This document shows, piece by piece, positions 17,909 through 26,585 of a DNA stretch of 56,977 bases. A program made the position numbers and the translations under genes. This DNA is from Candidatus Baltobacteraceae bacterium (GTDB taxonomy: Bacteria > Vulcanimicrobiota > Vulcanimicrobiia > Vulcanimicrobiales > Vulcanimicrobiaceae). The stretch's first letter is position 1; each line of letters opens with the position of its first letter. The stretch spans positions 1 to 56,977 of the forward strand of contig DATJTX010000007.1 of the NCBI GenBank assembly GCA_035502855.1, in the 5' to 3' direction. A model generated the notes under the pieces. It did no database searches. It was not told where the DNA came from and worked only from the letters and a program-made list of their open reading frames with translations.

Positions 17909-19218
17909 TCGAAGAACGACTCCAAGAACGTCGACTGAAACGCGTGGAGACGGTCCGCCGCGCCCGGGTCCTGGTCCATCCAATCGTTGATCATCAAGGC
18001 GAAGATCAGCGTTCCGTGCGGTGTCAGTAAATACCCCGCGAGCGTACGCGTATGATTGACCGTGCCGGTCTTGGCGATCACCGCTCCGGCGAGCGGCGGT
18101 GCGGTGAAGCGATGCGCGAGCGTTCCGCTCTTTCCTCCGACCGGCAGCGCCGCGAGCACGGCGGCGCGGTTGGGTCCGTTCCAATCGTGCGCGAGAACCG
18201 TAACCAGATCGCGCGCGCTGATGCGGTCGTAGGCGGAGAGCCCCGACCCGTCGACCAGCGTGGTCGTCGCCGGATCGACGCCGATCGAGCGCAGCCAGGC
18301 GCGCTCGCGGTCGAGCGCCGCGGCGCGCGTGGCGCCGAGCGCGTCGAGCAGCGATTCGGCGAGCAGATTGTTGCTCGGGGGCCACATTGCTTTCAAGAGA
18401 TCGGGCAACGGCGGCGAACGATGCACCCAGAGGTCGTGCGCCGCGGGCGCAGCCATGCCGAGGTGCGGCGCGTTCGCGAACGTAATGCCGGCGCGTGCCA
18501 ACGCATCGGCGGCAAGCCCCAGGGTTACCGCTGCCGGATCGAGCATCGACGCATCGATGTCGGCGTCGGTTTCGTCGGCCGGCAAACTGCCGGTCAGCAC
18601 GAGCGTATCGGGCGCGGTCCACGAAACGTGCAGCGCGGTCGTGTCGTCGCTGTGCGGCGGCCCGGTGGTCGCCTCGTTCACGATCGTAATCGCATTCGTC
18701 GCCGGCTCGGTCGAGATCGTCGGCGGCGCACCGGGCGCACCCGGGTGAAGCGCGACGTGCAGCGAGTTCTCGTCGATCGAGAGCGGGCTCGGCGGCGCTG
18801 CGTAATAATAGGGAAGATCGTCGATCTCCCAGCCGCCGGGATAGCGCGGCGCGTCGAGCGCGCCGTCATCGCCGACGAGCGCGTCGAAGTGCGTGGTTCC
18901 GGCCGTCGCTACGGCTTGCGCCCCTTGGTCGAGATCGCTCGAGCGCAGCAACGGATCGCCTCCCCCAACGAGAAAAAGTGAGGTTCCGTCGGTCGCGAGT
19001 TGTGTCGTAAAGCGAAAGTCGACACCGAGTTCGTCGAGTGCGGCTGAACCAACGACCAGCTTCAGCGTGGATGCCGGCATGACGGCCGCGTCGGGATCGC
19101 GGGAAAAAATCACCGCACCGTTTTTGGCTGAGATCACATATGCGCTGACCAGTGCACCGCGTAACGTCGGCGCCTCGAAAAGCGGGGAGGGGAGCAAAAG
19201 CGCGAGGAGCGAGAGCAT
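17905..19218 (-). CDS. dacB: D-alanyl-D-alanine carboxypeptidase, PBP4/S13 family
   Basis: A 437-residue exported serine hydrolase with a short hydrophobic N-terminus (MLSLLALLLPSPLF). The three penicillin-binding motifs are present: SxxK as S50-T-L-K53 in PASTLKL, SxN in PPSNNLLAE and KTG in IAKTGTVNH. A large insert lies between the first two motifs, as in S13 enzymes. It trims or cross-link-cleaves peptidoglycan in the periplasm. It is transcribed with the FMN enzyme but the two share no obvious pathway. Confidence 0.88.
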   Translation of the reverse strand: MLSLLALLLPSPLFEAPTLRGALVSAYVISAKNGAVIFSRDPDAAVMPASTLKLVVGSAALDELGVDFRFTTQLATDGTSLFLVGGGDPLLRSSDLDQGAQAVATAGTTHFDALVGDDGALDAPRYPGGWEIDDLPYYYAAPPSPLSIDENSLHVALHPGAPGAPPTISTEPATNAITIVNEATTGPPHSDDTTALHVSWTAPDTLVLTGSLPADETDADIDASMLDPAAVTLGLAADALARAGITFANAPHLGMAAPAAHDLWVHRSPPLPDLLKAMWPPSNNLLAESLLDALGATRAAALDRERAWLRSIGVDPATTTLVDGSGLSAYDRISARDLVTVLAHDWNGPNRAAVLAALPVGGKSGTLAHRFTAPPLAGAVIAKTGTVNHTRTLAGYLLTPHGTLIFALMINDWMDQDPGAADRLHAFQSTFLESFFE

Positions 19219-19283
19219 GAGCGCTCCATTCGCGCGCTACGAGAGCTTCCCCCATGTGCTGCCCGAACTGCGCAGTTGCTCGA

Positions 19284-19305
19284 CCGAGATATATCGGATA
19301 TACTC
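19284..19305. promoter_or_regulatory. Candidate vapBC operator/promoter
   Basis: CCGAGATATATCGG is a near-perfect palindrome immediately upstream of the vapB start, followed by GATATAC. Ribbon-helix-helix antitoxins usually bind such AT-rich palindromes to repress their own operon. The identity is inferred from position and symmetry. Confidence 0.4.
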
Positions 19306-19311
19306 AAGTCG

Positions 19312-19551
19312 ATGGCAAAGGTTCTCATCTCTCTCGACGAGCGGCTGCTGCGCCGCATCGATCGAATGGCGGCTGCACGCGGTCTTTCGCGAAGCGCGTA
19401 TATCGCGGAACTTGCAGAGCGGGACGCAACGCGTTCGTCAGGCGCCGCTCCTTCCGTGCGTGCGGCACTTCGCCGGCTCGATCGGCTCTTTGCGAGTAGT
19501 GCGCGCGGGGAATCGACCAAGATCGTTCGCGCCGAGCGCGACGGGCGATGA
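19312..19551 (+). CDS. vapB: Ribbon-helix-helix antitoxin (VapB-like)
   Basis: A 79-residue protein. The N-terminal strand KVLISLDERLLRRIDRMA followed by RGLSRSAYIAELAERD is a typical ribbon-helix-helix DNA-binding domain. The Arg/Ser-rich C-terminus would wrap the toxin. I start at ATG 19312 rather than the in-frame ATG at 19276, because the domain begins at MAKVLISL and the palindrome lies between. The stop overlaps the toxin start (ATGA). Confidence 0.8.
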   Translation: MAKVLISLDERLLRRIDRMAAARGLSRSAYIAELAERDATRSSGAAPSVRAALRRLDRLFASSARGESTKIVRAERDGR

Positions 19552-19970
19552 CGGAAGCCGTTCTCGACGCATCCGTCGTACTCAAATGGTTCCGTACTGA
19601 GGGCGAGCGCAACGCAAAACCAGCCGCAGCGTTGCGCGCGCAATTCGAGAGGGGTGAACTGCTGGTGTTGGCGCCGCCTCTTTTGGGCCTGGAGATCGTA
19701 AATGTAGCGGGGCGGAGCTGGAAGTTGGACGAGCGCGCGCTCGTAACGCTCGCAGAAGCGCTTGGAGAACTCGGAATCCAGTTTCGTGAGCCGGATCCAA
19801 CGCGCGTGGCAACGTGGACGGCTCGCGGTCTGACGTCGTACGACGCAGCCTACGTCGCCCTGGCGGAAGCCGAGGGCATTACCCTTATCAGCGACGACGA
19901 GTTGGTCTGCGCGAAGGCTGCGTGGACGGCGGTCCCGTTATCGAGCATTCGCGAGCGCGAATCGACGTGA
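19548..19970 (+). CDS. vapC: PIN-domain ribonuclease toxin (VapC-like)
   Basis: A 140-residue PIN-domain protein. The metal-binding acidic residues are Asp7 (LDASVVLKWF), Glu49 (GLEIVNVAGR), Asp99 (TSYDAAYVALAE) and Asp116/117 (LISDDELV). VapC toxins cleave tRNA or rRNA in a Mg-dependent way. It is coupled to the antitoxin upstream, and its TGA overlaps the GTG of the FkbM methyltransferase downstream. Confidence 0.88.
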   Translation: MTEAVLDASVVLKWFRTEGERNAKPAAALRAQFERGELLVLAPPLLGLEIVNVAGRSWKLDERALVTLAEALGELGIQFREPDPTRVATWTARGLTSYDAAYVALAEAEGITLISDDELVCAKAAWTAVPLSSIREREST

Positions 19971-20803
19971 GCGTCCGCGGCCTCGCAGGTGAACTCGTCG
20001 ATCGCCTTCAACGCATCGCGGCAAAGTCACCGCTTGCCGTGCGCTTTGCCGTCGCGCTGCGCAACCAGTGCCGGTGTGTGATCAAATATCATCTTGCCGA
20101 CAGTCCCGATGCGCTCGAAAGCGGGGAACGCTGGCTCGTGCTGCGCGTGGCGACGTTCGGCGAGCGATTCGTGGACGTCGGCGCCAACGTCGGCGACTGG
20201 CTCGGCATGGCGCGCGAGGCACGGGCAGGCCGGCCGTTCGCCGCGATCGCGTTCGAACCGTCGCGAAGTGCGTTTGCGGAACTGCAGCGCCGGTTCGGCG
20301 ACGACCCGCAGATCGCGCTGCACGATGTGGCGCTGGGCGCGGCGCCGGAATCGCGGCCGTTTTTCGAGGAGGAGAAGGCCGGCAAAGGCAGCTCGCTGGT
20401 CGCCGATTTCGTTCGTACCGCCGGGAGCAGGCGTACCATTACGATCAGCACGCTCGATGCAGCGCTGCGCGATGCTGGCTGGGATCGCGTGGACTTAGTG
20501 AAGATCGACGCGGAGGGCTACGATTTGCACGTGATGCGCGGCGCGCATGAGGCGATCGCCGCGCGCACGATCGCTGTGCTGCAATTCGAGTACAACCGGG
20601 CATGGCAGCTTGCGGGCGATACACTGCGCGGCGCGTATTACGTGCTCGAGGACGCGGGCTATCGCATCTTCGTGCTCAAGCGCGAGGGCCTCTACACGCT
20701 CGACTACCTTCGCTACGAAGAGTATTTCGAATATACGAACTTCGTTGCAATCGCACCCGGCCGTATGGCGATGTTCGAAGATTGCCTACGCGGGGTCATT
20801 TAG
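19967..20803 (+). CDS. FkbM-family SAM-dependent methyltransferase
   Basis: A 278-residue methyltransferase. The SAM-binding motif I is FVDVGANVGDW, then AFEPSRSAFAELQRRFGDD and the LVKIDAEGYDLHVMRGA motif typical of FkbM proteins. LQFEYNRAW follows near the C-terminus. FkbM enzymes O-methylate sugars, polyketides or other small molecules; the substrate is unknown. The start is GTG at 19967, overlapping the vapC stop, an unusual operon partner for a toxin-antitoxin pair. Confidence 0.85.
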   Translation: MSVRGLAGELVDRLQRIAAKSPLAVRFAVALRNQCRCVIKYHLADSPDALESGERWLVLRVATFGERFVDVGANVGDWLGMAREARAGRPFAAIAFEPSRSAFAELQRRFGDDPQIALHDVALGAAPESRPFFEEEKAGKGSSLVADFVRTAGSRRTITISTLDAALRDAGWDRVDLVKIDAEGYDLHVMRGAHEAIAARTIAVLQFEYNRAWQLAGDTLRGAYYVLEDAGYRIFVLKREGLYTLDYLRYEEYFEYTNFVAIAPGRMAMFEDCLRGVI

Positions 20804-21202
20804 GGAGGCAATACCACGAACTCGGGTGCCGCACGTGGATACCGTGCTCGCCGGCGATGCTTGGCATGGGCGAAATCGGTGCGAGGAACTCACAAGCAAC
20901 AAATAATTGCCTACCGCGGAATCCGTATGATCCGATAGGACTACGGAAATAGGGCCTCTTATCGATTGGGATCGGCGGATCTGGAAAAGCCTGCAACAAC
21001 CAGCAGATCGTTGGAGTTCCCGGAGTTAATGGCCAGGTGTATCAATACACACAGTTGGACTCCGCTTTAAATGAATTCCAAACCGCGTACGCCAATGCGG
21101 TCGCCGGAGGTCAGGCAGTCCCCCTCGCCTGGAGCAGCGCAGCGAATCCGGGCTCACCGCCACCATCGGACAATTATGCATCCACCAGCTACCAGTCGGG
21201 CA
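20804..21202. other. Intergenic stretch with a gene remnant
   Basis: About 400 bp between the methyltransferase and the first serpin-like gene. The first 150 bp show no gene. From 20953 a plus-strand frame without a convincing start runs to 21219. It encodes a Gly/Asn/Tyr-rich segment ending SYQSGNEYYA, resembling the tail of a secreted or pilin-like protein. It overlaps the serpin-like start by 17 bp. A decayed 3' fragment is the simplest reading. Confidence 0.4.
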
Positions 21203-22243
21203 ATGAGTATTACGCCTAGAGCTCTCATATTTTTGGTTCTGTTGGCGAGCGCGATTATCTGGCCCGCCCGATCCGAAGCTTGTCCGCCAAGCTCGGTGGC
21301 CAAGGCTACACCCGGGGAAGTAACTGCGCTCGTCCGCGAGATCAATGATCGGGGGTTCCACCAGATTGCACTGGCCGAAAGTCAATCGGGCGATCGGGAC
21401 ATCGTGGCTGCGCCATTCTCGACTTGGTATCTAGATCAGTTCCTCTCAACCGACTGGCATCAGCGGCGTGATTCGGTAGTCTCGACACTCCTCGAGGAGA
21501 TTACGAAGGGCCTAGATTTTGCCGCCAGTGTAGGCGCAAATCGAGCAACTACGAGCTTTACGCGGAAGGACGCGGATGAAGCGCGGCGGCTGTTGTGTGC
21601 GTCGACAGGCTGGACGCCCGACGGCGATTACGACCTAAGCGTGCTGCTTTCGATGCGTGGCGACATCGCGTTCGCAGCAGCGCCCCTCTCGGGTTTCGTG
21701 CGTTTGCCGTTCTTTAACGACGGCTCGGTATCGGGAATACGACTGGATTCCGATAATGGGAGTTCGCTCTTCTTGTTTTGGCCAAGTTCGAACGGCACGG
21801 CGGATCTCCTAAGCATCCTGAACCACGATCGCTGGGGGACGGTAACGGCCGGATTTCGCGAGGCGGACGTTTTCGTGGATACGCTTGCTTTCGAACGCAG
21901 AATAGAGGTCGAGCTTCGCCCCAATTCGCCTGACGGTTTCGATACCGCTGTTGCGCCGGGTACGTCGCCGTGGGACGCTCTTCCGACGAGTCTGGAACTT
22001 TCCGTTACCTCGCGCGGAGCGCAATTCCAAATCGACGAAGACCTTTATGGGAATTCGATAAAACCCAAGCGGGTCACCGTCGAGGGGCACACCTACCTCC
22101 AGATGCCGATGTTTCACTCCGCAACATCGGACCTTTCGGCGCCGATCGCCGCTTCGCAGCGATTCTCGTCGCTCCGTCCGGTGGTTTATGCCGTGGTAAA
22201 CCGCGCTACCGGGTGCATCCTGCTTATGGGTATCCACGAATGA
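21203..22243 (+). CDS. Secreted serpin-like protein 1 (divergent)
   Basis: A 346-residue protein with a signal peptide (MSITPRALIFLVLLASAIIW, mature near EACPPSS). The serpin-like landmarks are an early IVAAPFSTWYL (compare SPLS-type helix B), a central LSGFVRLPFF/SSLFLFWP strand pair, and the C-terminal FSSLRPVVYAVVNRATGCILLMG, resembling the serpin ...PF(L/I)F.I.d..TG.ILFMG ending. The hinge region reads DEDLYGNS and lacks the small-residue run of inhibitory serpins. It shares the LCA.T.W motif with the next gene. Length fits a serpin. The assignment is by eye and needs a profile search. Confidence 0.55.
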   Translation: MSITPRALIFLVLLASAIIWPARSEACPPSSVAKATPGEVTALVREINDRGFHQIALAESQSGDRDIVAAPFSTWYLDQFLSTDWHQRRDSVVSTLLEEITKGLDFAASVGANRATTSFTRKDADEARRLLCASTGWTPDGDYDLSVLLSMRGDIAFAAAPLSGFVRLPFFNDGSVSGIRLDSDNGSSLFLFWPSSNGTADLLSILNHDRWGTVTAGFREADVFVDTLAFERRIEVELRPNSPDGFDTAVAPGTSPWDALPTSLELSVTSRGAQFQIDEDLYGNSIKPKRVTVEGHTYLQMPMFHSATSDLSAPIAASQRFSSLRPVVYAVVNRATGCILLMGIHE

Positions 22244-23343
22244 ACGTGCGTGGAGGGGTTGCGCCTGTTCTGATTATCGCCCTTGCAACCTTTGCCCCGT
22301 CGTACGCCCGCGCAAGTTGCCCTCTGACGGAAGGCCACGGCGTCGCTAGCGATAAGGTGCGCGCGCTCGCCGACGAGATCAACGCGGCTGGCCTCGATTC
22401 CTTTGCAAAGAATAAAAAGACCAGGGACAGCGGCCTAAGCCCGCTCGTGTCGTGGTACCTGAATCGGTTCATAGGGTTTAATGCGGCGGAAATTCCCCTC
22501 GCTGAAGCATCTCTTTGGGCGCAGCTAACAAGTGGAGGGACGCCAATTGCCTTCTCGTCAGGCGTTTGGGCTGATCGCATCGGATCAAAATACGACACGG
22601 AAACGGCATCGTGGGTAGGAAAATATCTGTGTGCCCCAACGACATGGCGTACCTGGAATCCGACTCCCACGAGCATTGCGCCGCTCAAGCCTCTCATGAC
22701 CGCCTGGCTTCACGGACACTCGATTAACGGGGCGTTGTCGACAGATTACGGCTTTTGGAACGACTACGTGTTCAATGCACTTGCGGTCCTCTCCATCCAT
22801 GCGTCCTTCAGCTCACAGTTATTACCGTACGAACTGTTGTCAGTGCCTTATTATGATCATGATGGCGTCCATGCATTTCGGCTCGACGCAAACGATGGGT
22901 TTTCTTTATATATATTATGGGGTTCGACGGATGTACTTACGAGGCTCCGAGCTGAGCTTAATTTGAAGCTGTGGGAGGAAATCACCGATGGCTTCCACGT
23001 AGCCCAACTTTTGGTCGACGGTCTGGATCTCTCGCGCGAATATTCCGTGGAGGTCCATGCCGATCCGGGCGACGTGTTCGGCGCCGCAGTGTCTTCCAAT
23101 GCAACTGCGCGACATGCTATTTCTCAAGATGTTTATGTGGCTATTGATGGCGAAGGTATCCGGGTTATCGTGGGCGGAGCGTTGCACGCAGTCAATGAGC
23201 GAATGAGCCCAAATTTGGAGGTGCAGAGTGGCCCCATCATAATGGTACCGGCCTCTCAGCAGTTTTCCGCCGTTTCGCCGTTCATCTATGTCATTGAGGA
23301 CCGCGCGACGGGGATAATTCTATTGCTTGGTATCCACGCATGA
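22240..23343 (+). CDS. Secreted serpin-like protein 2 (divergent)
   Basis: A 367-residue protein, paralogous to the upstream gene and coupled by ATGA. A signal peptide ends near ARASC. Serpin-like landmarks appear in order: LSPLVSWYLNRF, VFNALAVLSIHASF (compare vNAlyFkg.W), LLSVPYYDHDG...FSLYILW, a hinge-position VYVAIDGEGIRVIVGG and the C-terminal FSAVSPFIYVIEDRATGIILLLG. The last matches the serpin signature with about one mismatch. The hinge lacks the Ala run, so a non-inhibitory role is likely. A conserved KYLCAPTTW and the N-terminal Cys could form a disulfide. Confidence 0.6.
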   Translation: MNVRGGVAPVLIIALATFAPSYARASCPLTEGHGVASDKVRALADEINAAGLDSFAKNKKTRDSGLSPLVSWYLNRFIGFNAAEIPLAEASLWAQLTSGGTPIAFSSGVWADRIGSKYDTETASWVGKYLCAPTTWRTWNPTPTSIAPLKPLMTAWLHGHSINGALSTDYGFWNDYVFNALAVLSIHASFSSQLLPYELLSVPYYDHDGVHAFRLDANDGFSLYILWGSTDVLTRLRAELNLKLWEEITDGFHVAQLLVDGLDLSREYSVEVHADPGDVFGAAVSSNATARHAISQDVYVAIDGEGIRVIVGGALHAVNERMSPNLEVQSGPIIMVPASQQFSAVSPFIYVIEDRATGIILLLGIHA

Positions 23344-23891
23344 GGTTTCGGCTGCCGCTAGTGCTCGTTTCGCTGCTCGCCTTAACATCATCCCCTTGTA
23401 TTTCGTCGGAGCCAAATGCCGGGCGATATGGGCGGGGGTCCCAAACCGTACAACCCGGCTCACTCCCACCCGCCGGAAATACGCCTAGGTACGGTATTGT
23501 CGTAGAAGAATCTCTTCTGCCGACGGCAGATTCAACGATAAGGATCATCCGTGCCATTGAATTTGGATGGGGAGGGCGGCACGGGTCTTCGTGCATTTAC
23601 TTCGAAGGTGGCGGTTCGCATGAGCAGAGTGATGCGACGTTCGCGCTTCTGTACACCAAGGGCGGTCGGCATGGCGAAGACCAGCTCAATGTACCGGGGC
23701 CTTTCAAGGTTCCGATGGTCGCATGGGGACAAGGACAACCGAATTGCACGCAGATTATCTATCAGGGGCCCTTTGTGGCGGCCGTAAGCGGTGTCGGGTT
23801 CGCCAACGGCACATACTGGCATGCCGTCCCGCTCATTCCGATAGAGAAGAGCAGTCAGCCCGCTGCGAACGTCCTACTCAAATCGGCCTAA
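23340..23891 (+). CDS. Secreted protein of unknown function, 5' part of a split gene
   Basis: A 183-residue protein with a signal peptide (MRFRLPLVLVSLLALTSS). A Gly-rich domain with IEFGWGGRHGSS and GFANGTYWHAVPL follows. I do not recognise the fold. The start overlaps the serpin-like 2 stop (ATGA), so it belongs to the same operon. The TAA stop at 23889-23891 is followed, three bases later and in the same frame, by the next open segment, which suggests one interrupted two-domain gene. Confidence 0.55.
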   Translation: MRFRLPLVLVSLLALTSSPCISSEPNAGRYGRGSQTVQPGSLPPAGNTPRYGIVVEESLLPTADSTIRIIRAIEFGWGGRHGSSCIYFEGGGSHEQSDATFALLYTKGGRHGEDQLNVPGPFKVPMVAWGQGQPNCTQIIYQGPFVAAVSGVGFANGTYWHAVPLIPIEKSSQPAANVLLKSA

Positions 23892-23894
23892 GCA

Positions 23895-24263
23895 TTGGCG
23901 GGCGTAGTGCCCGTCAATCCGTCGATGTCTGATCCTGCGAGAGCGAATCCCGTGCCCCTCTACGAATGCGAGGATGTGGTCAACAATGGTTCTCGGCCCA
24001 TCTCGGGCTTTCAGGTGCAATTCACGCATGGCTCGGCGGGCGGAGCCACTCTAGCCGTCGACACGATGAACGTGCGCACAACGCTGGAACCAGGTGCCGC
24101 ACTCGAAACCAGATGTTACGGATTCAGCGGCAGGACGAGCCCAGGCGTGTTTCATTATGCGAAGTTCTCTTCGCAAGGAACTCCGGACCAGACGCCCCCC
24201 ACGATCATATTCAAAGGCCAGAGGTCGACGCTATCGGCGGCCGTCACTGAGGTCTATTTTTAG
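23895..24263 (+). pseudogene. 3' part of the split secreted-protein gene
   Basis: An open segment of 122 codons in the same frame as the preceding gene, opening with TTG (or ATG at 23925) and lacking a signal peptide or clear ribosome site. The content is YECEDVVNNGSRPISGFQVQF, then FHYAKFSS and IIFKGQ: a beta-rich domain with two Cys, similar in texture to its upstream half. It is either a reinitiated separate protein or the C-terminal domain lost to a nonsense change. TAA excludes selenocysteine. Confidence 0.45.
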
Positions 24264-24292
24264 AAGTTTTCGCCGTGAGGCGTGAGCCCACG

Positions 24293-25477
24293 CTAGAGGG
24301 TTTCGCGGCTTGCCCACACTTGCGGTTCACCTTCGCCGACGGCGATGACCGGCGGGCGTGGAAAATAATTATAATTGCTCGACATGCTGTAGGTGTAGGC
24401 GCCGGTTGCGAGCATTGCGACGAGATCGCCGGCGCGCAGATCCTCGGGCAGCATCGCTTCGCCCAGTTCGTCGGCTTCGCACGAGCGGCCGCACACCATC
24501 GTCTGCGCGAGCGGTGAATCGATACGAAGCGCCTCGACATGATGATACGCACCATAGATCGCGGGACGCGGGTTATCGGCCATGCTCCCATCGATGATCG
24601 CGAAGCGCCGCTGGCCGAAGCGCTTCACCGCCATCACACGATAGAGTGATGTTCCCGCCGTGCCGATCAGCGCGCGGCCCGGCTCGATCTCCACCCGTAC
24701 GCCACTCGGAATGACGCGCGCCACTGCGTCGAGCACGCCCGCGATGTCGACCACTTCATCCGTAGCGCCGGGGTGCATCTGCACGCCGAAGCCGCCACCG
24801 ATGACCATTGTATCGGCCCGAGCGAATCCGGCGGAACGTGCGCGCTCCAGCACCGCCAGCAGCCGCTGCGCGTTCTCGACGTACGGCATCGCATCGTAAA
24901 CCTGCGAACCGATGTGCGCGTGCACGCCGCGTAGGCGCAGCGCCGGATTCGCGCGCAGCAGCTCGAGCGCCGCGTCCTCTTCGGTGGGCGCAAAACCGAA
25001 CTTGCTGCGGTCGCCGGCGGTGCGAACGAAGTCGTGGGTGTGCGCCTCGATGCCGGTATTGAAGCGAAGCAGCAGGTCGGCGCCGCGTCCGCGCGTCCGC
25101 GCGACGAGACGGCGCAATTCGTCCATGCCGTCCACCACGATGCGTCCAACCCGCCCGTCGAGCGCGGCATCGAGTTCCGCGTCAATTTTGCCCGCGCCGT
25201 GCAGGGTGAGGCGCGCGGCTTCGAAACCGCCGCGCTCCGCCACCGCCAGTTCGCCGATCGAACAAACGTCGATGCCGATCGGGCGCGGATGCAAATGGCG
25301 CACCAATCCGGGCAACAGCAGCGCCTTTCCCGCATACGAGATCGCGATGCCGTGCGGCGCCGCCGCGGCGAGCATCGCATCGAGCGCGCCGTCTAAGGCG
25401 CGCAGATCTATGACCACCAGCGGTGTGCCGAAGCGTTCGGCGAGCCCGTCCGCGCGCTCACCGCCGATCTCCATCAT
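24293..25477 (-). CDS. lysA: Diaminopimelate decarboxylase-like PLP enzyme
   Basis: A 394-residue fold-type III (alanine-racemase-type) decarboxylase. The PLP lysine is Lys51 in SYAGKALLLPG. HAHIGSQ, IGGGFGVQ, EPGRALIGTAGTS and the catalytic CGRSCEADEL segment follow, then GAYTYSMSSNYN. It should convert meso-diaminopimelate to lysine. A related ornithine/arginine-type specificity cannot be excluded, but the overall motif set is LysA-like. It overlaps the manA stop (ATGA at 25477). Confidence 0.85.
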   Translation of the reverse strand: MMEIGGERADGLAERFGTPLVVIDLRALDGALDAMLAAAAPHGIAISYAGKALLLPGLVRHLHPRPIGIDVCSIGELAVAERGGFEAARLTLHGAGKIDAELDAALDGRVGRIVVDGMDELRRLVARTRGRGADLLLRFNTGIEAHTHDFVRTAGDRSKFGFAPTEEDAALELLRANPALRLRGVHAHIGSQVYDAMPYVENAQRLLAVLERARSAGFARADTMVIGGGFGVQMHPGATDEVVDIAGVLDAVARVIPSGVRVEIEPGRALIGTAGTSLYRVMAVKRFGQRRFAIIDGSMADNPRPAIYGAYHHVEALRIDSPLAQTMVCGRSCEADELGEAMLPEDLRAGDLVAMLATGAYTYSMSSNYNYFPRPPVIAVGEGEPQVWASRETL

Positions 25478-26538
25478 GCGAACTGCGCCATGAAACGATC
25501 GATGCGGGCTTGTTCGATGCCGGCCGCCAGCAACCGCACCACCATCGCTTCGGTACGTTCGGGCGGCGCGACTAGCATGAACGGCGCTTCGCGGCCATCG
25601 ACCGCGGAGACCGTATACCACTGCGCCGCGGCCGGAACGACGGCGGTCTGATACGGATCGAGCGTCACCGCCACGTCGCCTGCTCGCAGCGTCATCGAAC
25701 GCTCCAGCGTCATCACGATCGCGGGGCGCGCGGCGCAATCGAGCGATGCGGGCTCGTCGGTCGCGACCACGCGCTCGACGGTGAAGTGCGCGCTCGCAAC
25801 CAGCGCCGTGTGGTCGAGGCCTTCGTAGTGATACGCAATCGTTTCCGCCGCACCGCGATCGCCGCGGTGATAATCCAAAACGTCCGCCGCTTTCTTGACG
25901 TTGAGTTCGCGCGGCTTGCCGTCGGCGCCGACGCGGTTCCAATCGAAAATCCGATAGGTCAAATCGCTCGCCTGTTGCGTTTCGAAGAGAATGACGCCGG
26001 CACCGATTGCATGCAGCGTTCCGGACGGCAGGTAGTACGTCTCGCCCGCTTTGACCGGAACGCGGCGCAGAATATCGCCCAGCGTGCCTTCTTTGACGCG
26101 GCGTTCATATTCCTGGCGCGTCGTATCTTGACTCCAGCCATAGACGAGCTCGGATCCCTCATTCGCCGAGAGAATGTACCAGCATTCGGTCTTCCCATTG
26201 TGCTGGTGCTCCACGCGCTGCGCGTACGCGTCATCGGGATGCACCTGCACCGAGAGCCAGTCGCGCGCGTCGATGATTTTCGTCAAGATCGGAAAGAGCT
26301 GATGCGGATCCAGATCGCCGAGCAACGTCGCGCCGAGCTGCGCGCGCAGGTCGGCGATGGTCTTGCCCGCCAGCGGACCGTTGCGCACGCGATTCTCGTC
26401 CCAGCATTCCCACGACTCGCCGATCTTCGCGTTGGGGTCGGCCTTCTTTTTGAAATGCTTGACCAAGGCGTCGCCGCCCCAGATCGCGGGGGTCTCCTTG
26501 GGCTCGATCGAATAGGGGTAAACCGAATCGTCGCTCAC
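25474..26538 (-). CDS. manA: Mannose-6-phosphate isomerase, class I
   Basis: A 354-residue cupin metalloenzyme interconverting mannose 6-phosphate and fructose 6-phosphate. The zinc ligands sit in LSVQVHPDDAYA, GKTECWYIL and LPSGTLHAIGAG, with the last in a downstream strand (DLTYRIFDWNRVG). Its first residues, including TPAIWGGDALVKHF, match the family start. It feeds GDP-mannose or fructose metabolism. It forms an operon with lysA, with no obvious pathway link. Confidence 0.92.
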   Translation of the reverse strand: MSDDSVYPYSIEPKETPAIWGGDALVKHFKKKADPNAKIGESWECWDENRVRNGPLAGKTIADLRAQLGATLLGDLDPHQLFPILTKIIDARDWLSVQVHPDDAYAQRVEHQHNGKTECWYILSANEGSELVYGWSQDTTRQEYERRVKEGTLGDILRRVPVKAGETYYLPSGTLHAIGAGVILFETQQASDLTYRIFDWNRVGADGKPRELNVKKAADVLDYHRGDRGAAETIAYHYEGLDHTALVASAHFTVERVVATDEPASLDCAARPAIVMTLERSMTLRAGDVAVTLDPYQTAVVPAAAQWYTVSAVDGREAPFMLVAPPERTEAMVVRLLAAGIEQARIDRFMAQFA

Positions 26539-26585
26539 TTAGGCTCCAATTTCATCCGACGCCGACGCTGCAGCGTTCTTGCAAT

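Noticed and set aside
23889-23891. Recoding of the in-frame stop as selenocysteine
   Set aside because: The codon is TAA, not TGA, and no SECIS-like hairpin is evident.
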